Positions 57,012 to 64,000 of a DNA stretch of 64,000 nt are shown one piece after another. The number at the start of each line of letters is the position of its first letter. Position 1 is the stretch's first letter. Where the stretch lies: contig CAVXTW010000006.1 in assembly GCA_963764695.1 (NCBI GenBank), forward strand, positions 248,001-312,000, in the 5' to 3' direction. A program made the translations under genes and the position numbers. The notes beneath the pieces are model-generated. The model made no database searches. It saw only the letters and a list, made by a program, of their open reading frames with translations, and was not told the DNA's origin. Source of the stretch: DATFRY01 sp963764695 (GTDB taxonomy: Bacteria > Myxococcota_A > Polyangia > Haliangiales > Haliangiaceae).

Positions 57012-59129
57012 TCAGTTCGGCTCGGTGCCCAGTCGTGCCAGCGCCGCGTGCGGGATGGCCATCGTGGTACCTGTCGAGCGGTGACGTCCGGCGGCCGGGA
57101 CGGCCACCACCGGCACTGCCGGCGCGGTCTCGCGCAGCGCCCTCACCCGATCCGACTGGTACTCGACGACCAGCTTGGCCAGCGCGCTCGGGATCATGTC
57201 CGGCTGGCCGCTGTCGATCACCTTGCGCAGCCAGTCGAGGTAGTCGGTCACCTGATCGAGCTCGTGGATGCGGCCGCGGCCCACGAAGATCTTCGAGTGG
57301 CGGGTCTTGTCGGCGTTCTCGTCGCCGACCGACAGCTCCTCGAACAGCTTCTCGCCCGGCCGCAGCCCGGTGAACTGGATCTCGATGTCGTCGCCCGGGA
57401 CCATCCCGCACAGCTCGATCATGTCGCGCGCGAGGTCGACGATCTTGACCGGCTCGCCCATGTCGAGGATGAAGATCTCGCCGCCCTTGCCCATGGTGCC
57501 GGCCTGCAGCACCAGCTGGCACGCCTCCGGGATGGTCATGAAGTAGCGCTTCATCTCCGGGTGGGTGACCGTGACCGGACCGCCGCGCGCGATCTGCTCC
57601 TCGAAGATGGGAATCACGCTGCCCGCGCTGCCCAGCACGTTGCCGAACCGCACCGTGACGAAGCGCGTCTTCGAGTGCCGGGCGAGCGCCTGGGCGTAGA
57701 TCTCGGCCACTCGCTTTGTCGCGCCCATGACCGACGTCGGGTTGACCGCCTTGTCGGTCGAGATCATCACGAACATGGAGACGCCCAGCTCGTGCGCCGC
57801 GCTGGCGATCGAAACCGTGCCGAACACGTTGTTGCGCACCGCCTCGTCCGGGTTCCACTCCATCATCGGGACGTGCTTGTGCGCGGCGGCGTGCAGGACG
57901 ACGTCCGGCTTGTACGTGGAGAACGCCCAGCGCACGCGCCGTCCGTCGCAGATGTCGGCCACCAGCGGGACCAGCTCCTGCGCCGGATGGGCGGCCTCGA
58001 GCTCGCGGTGGATGTTGAACAGCGCGTTCTCCGCCTGCTCGAGCAGGACCAGCCGGGCCGGGCCGAAGTGGCAGACCTGGCGGCACAGCTCGGAGCCGAT
58101 GCTGCCGCCCGCCCCGGTCACCAGCACGACCTTGCCGCGCAGCTGCTCGCTCAGCGCCGACTGGTCCAGATCGACCGGCGCGCGGCCGAGCAGGTCCTCG
58201 ATCTCCAGCTCGCGGATGCGCGACAGGTTCACCCGCCCGCCGACGATCTCGTAGATGCCGGGGATGACCTTGGCCGGGATGTCGTTGTGCCGGCAGATCT
58301 CGGCGATGCGCCGCATCTCCTTGCCCGGCGTGTCGGCGATGGTGATGAGCGCCTGCTCGGCGTGGACCGCCGCGCACACGGTCGCCAGGTCATCGGTGGT
58401 GCCGAGCACGCGCAGCCCGTGCAGCACGGTTCCCTGCTTGCGCGGATCGTCGTCGAGAAAGCCGACCGGCTTGAGCCCGAGGTCGGGCCGCAGGGACAGC
58501 TCCTTGGCCACCATCAGGCCGGCCTGGCCGGCGCCGATGAGGATCGTCTTGGTGCGGTCGAGCCGGGGAAGCCCGGCGGCGCGCCGCTTCTCGTCGGAGC
58601 GCTCGGCCACCAGACGGCGCAGCGCCCTCACCCCCGCGATGGCCACGAACGCGCCGGCGAAATCGATCAGCGTGACGCCGATCGGCAGCCACACGTGCTG
58701 CAGGAACGGGATCTTCGTCTCGTAGAAGCCCGTGACAAACCTGATGCACAGCAGGAAGACGGCTGCGCATCCGGTGGCGGCGAAGATGCGGGTGGCCTCG
58801 CGAAGCCCGACGAAGCGCCACTGGAAGCGGTGCACGCCGAGCATGACAAGCGACAGGTACTGGACCCCGACCACGTGCGGCCAGAGGATCAGCACCCGCA
58901 TGGCCACCCACTCGGGGGGGCGGCCGTCGAAGCGGAGGAAGAGCGCGATCCACAGGGCGAGCGACAGGACGAAGAGGTCGATCAGCGCCTGTGTGGTTCG
59001 ATTGAGGAGTGGACTCAAGCGGGAACTCTCCCGGGAGCGCGCAAGCTGGTCCTCTCCAGAAATTTGCCGTGTGGCTGTGATCGGGCGACGCGACGCATCG
59101 TCTGGGGGGGCGGTGGTGAAACGGCGCAT
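57012..59129 (-). CDS. WbpM/CapD/PglF-type UDP-sugar dehydratase (membrane-bound)
   Basis: A 705-residue polysaccharide enzyme. Four N-terminal TM helices (for example ALIDLFVLSLALWIALFLRF) precede a first Rossmann domain (ILIGAGQAGLMVAKEL) and the catalytic SDR domain with VLVTGAGGSIGSELCRQV (about residues 300-317), HAAAHKHVPMMEWNP, and STDKAVNPTSVMGATKR, where this family uses Met-x3-Lys in place of Tyr-x3-Lys. It converts UDP-GlcNAc to a 4-keto-6-deoxy sugar. ATG 59129 is used; a TTG at 59156 would add nine residues. A 301-bp divergent spacer separates it from wzc; I see no clear promoter or repeat there. Confidence 0.93.
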   Translation of the reverse strand: MRRFTTAPPDDASRRPITATRQISGEDQLARSRESSRLSPLLNRTTQALIDLFVLSLALWIALFLRFDGRPPEWVAMRVLILWPHVVGVQYLSLVMLGVHRFQWRFVGLREATRIFAATGCAAVFLLCIRFVTGFYETKIPFLQHVWLPIGVTLIDFAGAFVAIAGVRALRRLVAERSDEKRRAAGLPRLDRTKTILIGAGQAGLMVAKELSLRPDLGLKPVGFLDDDPRKQGTVLHGLRVLGTTDDLATVCAAVHAEQALITIADTPGKEMRRIAEICRHNDIPAKVIPGIYEIVGGRVNLSRIRELEIEDLLGRAPVDLDQSALSEQLRGKVVLVTGAGGSIGSELCRQVCHFGPARLVLLEQAENALFNIHRELEAAHPAQELVPLVADICDGRRVRWAFSTYKPDVVLHAAAHKHVPMMEWNPDEAVRNNVFGTVSIASAAHELGVSMFVMISTDKAVNPTSVMGATKRVAEIYAQALARHSKTRFVTVRFGNVLGSAGSVIPIFEEQIARGGPVTVTHPEMKRYFMTIPEACQLVLQAGTMGKGGEIFILDMGEPVKIVDLARDMIELCGMVPGDDIEIQFTGLRPGEKLFEELSVGDENADKTRHSKIFVGRGRIHELDQVTDYLDWLRKVIDSGQPDMIPSALAKLVVEYQSDRVRALRETAPAVPVVAVPAAGRHRSTGTTMAIPHAALARLGTEPN

Positions 59130-59430
59130 CCTAGGACGGCCTTCTTGCTGAGGCAACGCGGAGGGTGCCGCCTGCCAGATGGGAACTTAGTGCGAGGGGC
59201 ATCCCGCGGCGTTCAAGAAGATGCCCGGTTGTACCGATATGGTTCACCCCCGGGGTGCGGAGGTGACGTACACCGGTAATCACCCGTCAGTGGCGCGAGC
59301 GCAAGCCCTTGATCAGACCGGTCGCTTGGACTACGAAGCCATCATCGATCCGCCCGCCCGGGCATGAACCCACCAGGTCCGGGGGCGCACTAATCCCGAT
59401 TGACCCCCGGCGGTCCCGGAGACGACGACC

Positions 59431-61602
59431 TTGGATTCAGGGCAGCAGCAACAGCACCACCAGAACTTCCACGAAGCGGACGAGCAGGTCATCGGCATCG
59501 ACTTCCGCCGGTACCTGGGGGCGATCAGGAAATACAAGTGGATCATCGCCTCGATTGTGGCCCTGGCTACAACTGGGGCGGTCCTCTACACGAGCCAGCA
59601 GACCGAGCTCTACGAGGCCACGGCGTCGATGGTCATCGACCCGAAGCTGCCCGACCTGCTCGGCCAGGGACAGGACATGGTCCAGTCGGGGAGCGGTGGC
59701 TCGTCGACCGCGGAGTACTACCGGCAACAGAGAGAAGTTCTGCGTAGTTACCAGCTGGTCCGCCGCACCGTCGAGAACAACGACCTCCACACAAAGTTCC
59801 TCTCCGCCGAGGATCGCGAGGACCTGACCCAGGAGGAGGCGCTCGACCTGACGACCCGCAAGCTCCGGGACGCGCTCTCGGTGACGTACCCCGAGCAGAA
59901 CCGGATCATGTACGTCAAGGCGACGAATCCGGAGCCGCAGACGGCGGCCGACCTGGCCAACCTCCACGTCGACACCTACGTCTCCTGGACCAGGGGCCAG
60001 CTGTCCCTCGGCACCCAGCGCGCGTCCAAGTGGCTCGCCACCGAGCTGGAGCTGGCCGAGAAGAAGCTGCGCGACTCGGAGACCAAGCTGGTCGAGTTCC
60101 AGAAGGCCAACGACATCCTGTCGGTCTCGCTCGAGGACCGGCAGAACATGGTCGCCGCCAACCTGACCCGCTACACCGAGGCGCTCAACGACGCGCGCGC
60201 CAAGCGCATCGTCCTGACCGCGATGCTCGACCGCATGAAGAAGACCGGCAAGATCGACGTGATCAAGAACCCGGTGTTCGGCCTGAGCGAGACGGCCGCG
60301 CTCGAGAGCATCAAGTCGCAGTACTACCTGGAGCGCAACCGCTTCCTCGAGCTGGAGAAGGAAGTCGGCCCCAAGAACACCGAGTACATCAAGCAGAAGG
60401 CCAAGCTCGACGACCTGCACAAGGCGCTCGAGAACGAGGCACAGCTGGCGGTGCGCACCGTCGAGGAGCAGCTGGCGGCGGCCAAGGCCACCGAGATCGC
60501 CTTCGACAAGGAGATCCAGCGATTCCGCCAGGAGGCGTTCGAGCTGGGCCCCAAGGTCGTGCAGTACAACCAGCTGCTCCGCGACCGGAAGAGCAACGAG
60601 GACAAGTACAACATCCTTGTCGGGCGCCTGGGCACGAGCGATCTCACCAGCCGCCTCGACACGGTCAACGTGACGCCGCTCGACCGCGCGCGCGCGCCGT
60701 CGGAGCCGATGTTCCCCAGTCTGCGCCGCAACGTGGCGCTGGCAGCGGCGGTGGCGCTGTTCCTCGGCGTCGGCCTGGCCTTCCTGCTCGCCTTCCTCGA
60801 TCGATCGATCAAGACGCTCGAGGACGTGCAGGCGGCGGCCAACCTGCCGGTGCTCGGCATCATCCCGATGCTGGGCGAGTCGGACGTGCCGATGAACGAC
60901 GAGAAGGCGCGCGACCTGTACGTCTTCCAGCACCCGACGTCGCGCGTGGCCGAGTGCTGCCGCGCGCTGCGCACCAACATCCTGTTCAGCGGCGCCGACC
61001 GTCCGCTCAAGACGCTGGTGGTGTCGAGCCCGAACCCGCGGGAGGGCAAGACCACGTCGGTCATCTATCTCGGCACCACGATGGCGCAGGGTGGGCAGCG
61101 CGTCCTGCTCATCGACTCCGACATGCGGCGGCCGCGCCTGCACCAGTCCACCCAGGTGGCGCGGCAGCTGGGCCTGTCGAACCTCATCGTCGGCGAGGTC
61201 GACTTCGCCGACGTCATCAAGACGACCGAGATCCCCAACCTCTACGTCCTGCCGTGCGGCCCGCTGCCGCCCAATCCGGCCGAGCTTCTGATGACGCACC
61301 GGTTCCAGGTCGTCCTCGAGGAGCTGGGCCGGCGGTTCGACCGCGTGGTGCTCGACTCGCCGCCCCTGCAGGCGGTCACCGACGCGGTGGTGCTGTCGCG
61401 CCACGCCGATGGCGTGATCCTGGTGGTCAAGGCCGGCAAGACCCTGCGCGAGGACATCACGCGCTCGGCGCGCCAGGTCGCCGGCGTGGATGGCACCATC
61501 GTCGGCGTCATCCTCAACGAGCTCGACCTCGAGGAGCGCGGCAGCTACCAGTACTACAGCTACTACGGGTACGGGAAGGACGAGGCGAAGGCGGCGACCT
61601 GA
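59431..61602 (+). CDS. Wzc-type polysaccharide co-polymerase / BY-kinase
   Basis: A 723-residue chain-length and export regulator. The N-terminal Wzz domain has TM1 at about 35-55 (WIIASIVALATTGAVLY), a long coiled-coil periplasmic part and TM2 near 430-450 (VALAAAVALFLGVGLAFLLA). The cytoplasmic tyrosine-kinase domain has Walker A VVSSPNPREGKTTSVIYLG, Walker A' VLLIDSDMRRPRLHQ and Walker B RVVLDSPPL. The C-terminal Tyr cluster (GSYQYYSYYGYG) is the autophosphorylation site typical of BY-kinases. The start is a TTG with GGAG 9 nt upstream, within a Gln/His-rich beginning. A glycosyltransferase follows after 26 bp. Confidence 0.94.
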   Translation: MDSGQQQQHHQNFHEADEQVIGIDFRRYLGAIRKYKWIIASIVALATTGAVLYTSQQTELYEATASMVIDPKLPDLLGQGQDMVQSGSGGSSTAEYYRQQREVLRSYQLVRRTVENNDLHTKFLSAEDREDLTQEEALDLTTRKLRDALSVTYPEQNRIMYVKATNPEPQTAADLANLHVDTYVSWTRGQLSLGTQRASKWLATELELAEKKLRDSETKLVEFQKANDILSVSLEDRQNMVAANLTRYTEALNDARAKRIVLTAMLDRMKKTGKIDVIKNPVFGLSETAALESIKSQYYLERNRFLELEKEVGPKNTEYIKQKAKLDDLHKALENEAQLAVRTVEEQLAAAKATEIAFDKEIQRFRQEAFELGPKVVQYNQLLRDRKSNEDKYNILVGRLGTSDLTSRLDTVNVTPLDRARAPSEPMFPSLRRNVALAAAVALFLGVGLAFLLAFLDRSIKTLEDVQAAANLPVLGIIPMLGESDVPMNDEKARDLYVFQHPTSRVAECCRALRTNILFSGADRPLKTLVVSSPNPREGKTTSVIYLGTTMAQGGQRVLLIDSDMRRPRLHQSTQVARQLGLSNLIVGEVDFADVIKTTEIPNLYVLPCGPLPPNPAELLMTHRFQVVLEELGRRFDRVVLDSPPLQAVTDAVVLSRHADGVILVVKAGKTLREDITRSARQVAGVDGTIVGVILNELDLEERGSYQYYSYYGYGKDEAKAAT

Positions 61603-61628
61603 GCCACCGCGGCCATCCCCCGTCGCCG

Positions 61629-62786
61629 ATGCGGATCCTCTACCTCTCGCTGTCGTACGTGCCGTCGCGGCGCGCGTCGAGCATCCAGGTGATGAAGATG
61701 TGCGCCGCGCTGGCCCGCCAGGGCCACGACGTCACGCTCATCGCCAAGACCGGGCCGGACGGACGGCCCGGCGTCGACGACTTCGCCTTCTACGGCGTCG
61801 AGCCGAACTTCACCCTGGAGAAGCTGCCGCGGCCGGATCGCAAGGGCGGCGCCGTCGTGTACGCGGCTGCCATGGCGCAGCGGCTGGCCGCGCACCGGCG
61901 CCGCGTGGACCTGGTCTACTGTCGCGATCCGGTAGGGGGCGTCGCGGCCGCGTGGCTTCGGCTGCCGCTCCTGTTCGAGGCGCACGGGCTGCCCGGGGGG
62001 CGGTTCCAGCGCGGCTTGTGGCGGCAGATGACCGAGTCGCGGCGCTTCGTGGCCATGGTCGCCATCTCGGACGCGCTGCGGCGAGACATCCAGGCCGAGG
62101 GCCTGTTGCCCGGGCGCGACTGCATCGTGGCGCACGACGCGTCCGATGCGCCGGTGCGCCCGCCGGCGGTGGCCCGGTCAGATGGCGGGCGGCCGCGCGT
62201 CGGCTACGTCGGCAACCTCTACAAGGGGCGCGGCATCGAGGTGATCGTCGACCTGGCGCGCCTCATGCCGGATGTGCAGTTCGACGTCGTGGGCGGCTCG
62301 GAGCAGGACATCGCGCGCTGGCGAGCCGAGGAGCCGGCCGCGAACCTGGTCTTCCACGGGTTTCACCCGCCCAGCCAGCTGCGCGAGTTCTACGCCCGGT
62401 TCGACGCGGTGCTGATGCCACACAGCCGCGAGGGCGTGGTCGGCGCGACGGGCGGCAGCGACATCAGCCGCTGGACCTCGCCGATGAAGATGTTCGAGTA
62501 CATGGCGTCAGGTGTGCCGATCATCGCATCCGACCTGCCGGTGCTGCAGGAGGTGCTGCGCCACGGCGAGAACGCGCTCATCGCGCGCGCCGGAGACCCG
62601 GCCGACTGGATGGAGAAGCTGCGAGGCCTGCTCGCCGATCCGGCGCTGCGCGTGCGCCTGGCCCGCGCGGCCCAGGAGGATCTGGTTCGCAGCTACACCT
62701 GGGATGCGAGGGCTCGTCACGTGGTTAATCTTCTGCCCGGGATCGGGTCCAGTCGCGCAGGTGCGGCCGAGGTCACGCCGCCCTGA
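61629..62786 (+). CDS. GT4-type glycosyltransferase
   Basis: A GT-B fold glycosyltransferase of 385 residues. The N-terminal domain begins MRILYLSLSYVPSRRASSIQ and includes LARQGHDVTLIAK and EAHGLPGGRFQRG. The C-terminal donor-binding domain has RVGYVGNLYKGRGIEVIVDL, VVGGSEQDI and the family signature SPMKMFEYMASGVPIIASDL (the E-x7-E region, about residues 286-305). It adds a sugar, identity unknown, to a lipid-linked oligosaccharide. It lies 26 bp after wzc on the same strand. Confidence 0.93.
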   Translation: MRILYLSLSYVPSRRASSIQVMKMCAALARQGHDVTLIAKTGPDGRPGVDDFAFYGVEPNFTLEKLPRPDRKGGAVVYAAAMAQRLAAHRRRVDLVYCRDPVGGVAAAWLRLPLLFEAHGLPGGRFQRGLWRQMTESRRFVAMVAISDALRRDIQAEGLLPGRDCIVAHDASDAPVRPPAVARSDGGRPRVGYVGNLYKGRGIEVIVDLARLMPDVQFDVVGGSEQDIARWRAEEPAANLVFHGFHPPSQLREFYARFDAVLMPHSREGVVGATGGSDISRWTSPMKMFEYMASGVPIIASDLPVLQEVLRHGENALIARAGDPADWMEKLRGLLADPALRVRLARAAQEDLVRSYTWDARARHVVNLLPGIGSSRAGAAEVTPP

Positions 62787-62817
62787 ACAGCGCCGCGTCT
62801 GTGCCATCGTATCCATC

Positions 62818-64000
62818 ATGGCGCACCAGCCTCGACAGCACGCTCTTCTCGCCGTGACTCTGGCCGCGCTCGCCGGCTGCGGGGGCGAGGTGGGCGACGG
62901 CCCGGCGCGGGTCGCGGTCGGGCAGGTCGTGGTGCGCGACGTGATGGCCTACCAGGCCCCGACCCTGGTGCTGTTCGAGGGGCAGCAGGCACCGTCGGTG
63001 GCGCCGCGGGTGCGGCCGGCCGCGCCGGTCGCGGTCGAGCCGTCGCTACCAGATGGGCTGACCGTCGATGCGCGCACCGGCGCGGTCAGCGGTGCGCCGC
63101 GGCGGCCGTCGCCGGGCGCGGTGCATGTGCTGCGCGACGCGCGCGGGGCGACCAGCACGCTGTGGGTCGAGGTGCTGGCGCGGCCGACGGCGCAGAACAG
63201 CCGCTTCGTGTCGCCGGCCGGGCGCGACGAGAATCCTGGCTCGATCGACCGGCCGTTCCGCACGGTCGCGCGCGGCGTGCGCGATCTGGCGCCCGGCATG
63301 ACCCTGTTCCTGCGCAAGGGCGTGTACCGCGAGTCGGTCGAGCTTCGCCGGCTGGCCGGCACCGCGAAGGCGCCGATCACGATCCGGTCGTATCCGGGCG
63401 AGCGCGCTGTCATCGACGCGTCGGTGCCGATCTTCGCGGAGCAACCCGGCCGGGCGTGGCAGCGATCGAAAGAGCCGGGCGCCCATCGCGACGAGTGGGT
63501 GTCAACGCAGCGCTATCCGGCCGAGGGCAAGGACACGTCGAGCCGCGGCGCGTTCCTCGATCGCCCGGGTTACACGCGCCTCCTGACCTACAGCCGCATC
63601 GAGGACCTGCGCGCGGCCAACCAGGCCTGGGAGCTGGGCATGGCCGCGGGCGACAGGCGGCCCGGTCCGCGCATCCGGGGCGGCAAGCGCCGCCCGGTCG
63701 AGGCCGGCGCGCGGCTGCCGTGGACGTATTTCGGCCCCGGCATCCACTTCGACAAGCAGACCGGGCGCATCCACATCCGGCTGTCGCCGACCGCGCACGG
63801 CGTGGCCGGTCTCGAGGAGTACCGGGGGCCGACCGACCCGCGCCAGCTGCACCTGTCCATCTCGAGTCGCGCCGACGTGGCGCTCGGCGTGGTCGCGTCC
63901 GAGCACGTGCGCGTGTCCGACGTCGGCCTGTGGCACGGCGGCGACGAGACGGTGCGCGTGGAGAGCAGCCACGACGTCGCGCTCGACCACGTCGAGATCC
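62818..64000 (+). CDS. Right-handed beta-helix lipoprotein (partial, runs off the window)
   Basis: The visible 394 residues begin with a lipoprotein signal (LLAVTLAALAGC, Cys near residue 20). A putative-Ig-like segment follows (GLTVDARTGAVSGAPRRPSP), then the DUF1565-like start of a parallel beta-helix (NPGSIDRPFRTVARGVRDLA, LFLRKGVYRESVELRRLAGT, PITIRSYPGERAVIDAS) and later coil repeats (VRVSDVGLWHGGDETVRVES, DVALDHVEI). Such proteins bind or cleave polysaccharides (lyases, epimerases), which fits its place after the glycosyltransferase. The C-terminus lies outside. Confidence 0.85.
   Translation, partial: MAHQPRQHALLAVTLAALAGCGGEVGDGPARVAVGQVVVRDVMAYQAPTLVLFEGQQAPSVAPRVRPAAPVAVEPSLPDGLTVDARTGAVSGAPRRPSPGAVHVLRDARGATSTLWVEVLARPTAQNSRFVSPAGRDENPGSIDRPFRTVARGVRDLAPGMTLFLRKGVYRESVELRRLAGTAKAPITIRSYPGERAVIDASVPIFAEQPGRAWQRSKEPGAHRDEWVSTQRYPAEGKDTSSRGAFLDRPGYTRLLTYSRIEDLRAANQAWELGMAAGDRRPGPRIRGGKRRPVEAGARLPWTYFGPGIHFDKQTGRIHIRLSPTAHGVAGLEEYRGPTDPRQLHLSISSRADVALGVVASEHVRVSDVGLWHGGDETVRVESSHDVALDHVEI

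Overview
The window is about 64 kb of very GC-rich DNA (roughly 70 percent by eye) from a bacterium that looks like a myxobacterium (Myxococcota, formerly Deltaproteobacteria). Support comes from the very GC-rich codon use, lipoproteins with Asp/Pro/Ala-rich linkers, large FHA and receiver-PATAN (DUF4388) scaffolds with disordered middles, LL-diaminopimelate aminotransferase DapL and many 4-nt ATGA/GTGA gene overlaps. It starts inside dnaA, so the left end lies beside the likely replication origin. The species cannot be named from the sequence.

Layout. 1-6.2 kb: dnaA (minus, partial), a 713-bp spacer in the classic oriC position, then rpmH-rnpA-yidD-yidC-khpB(jag)-mnmE. 6.2-10 kb: the biotin operon bioF-bioA-bioD (minus); bioF carries a frameshift and bioD has an internal 60-bp duplication and a low-complexity tail. 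10-12.2 kb: no credible gene, but several unrelated, diverged minisatellites side by side. 12.2-14 kb: larA-rsmG (minus). 14.1-20 kb: one giant receiver-PATAN-disordered-TM-TPR protein split by a frameshift. 20-24.6 kb: tsaD-rsmA-mutM, then an ECF sigma factor and its probable anti-sigma factor.

24.7-32.6 kb (minus): a flippase-like protein, then a tightly overlapped set M48 metallopeptidase / dynamin-like GTPase / TPR-dynamin GTPase / RNase HII, and an SRPBCC protein. The paired dynamins with a membrane protease are the best candidate here for an uncharacterised system. 32.7-36.1 kb: a single-domain response regulator and a large FHA protein, separated by a 52-bp-arm palindrome. 36.2-38.6 kb: FAH-family protein-dapL-folK. 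38.7-45.5 kb (minus): an eight-gene run, HEQVH protein-hisB-hisH-hisA-hisF-hisIE-DinG-type helicase-plsY. 45.5-50.4 kb: UvrD/Rep helicase, a lipoprotein, a hexamer-repeat hairpin region and a solitary DNA methyltransferase.

50.4-64 kb is part of a surface-polysaccharide locus: hexapeptide N-acetyltransferase, DegT aminotransferase, WbpM/CapD-type dehydratase, Wzc-type tyrosine kinase, GT4 glycosyltransferase and a beta-helix lipoprotein, mixed with a GH35 beta-galactosidase, a Nudix hydrolase and a lamin-tail lipoprotein. Sugar-nucleotide dehydration, amination and N-acetylation would supply amino-sugar precursors, and Wzc would control polymer length and export.

Two window-wide patterns stand out. 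Five genes (bioF, the receiver scaffold, the second dynamin, DinG, GH35) each have exactly one frame break, all with a net +1 nucleotide. Three convergent gene ends carry large palindromic or hexamer-repeat hairpins. No tRNA, rRNA, CRISPR array or transposase was found.
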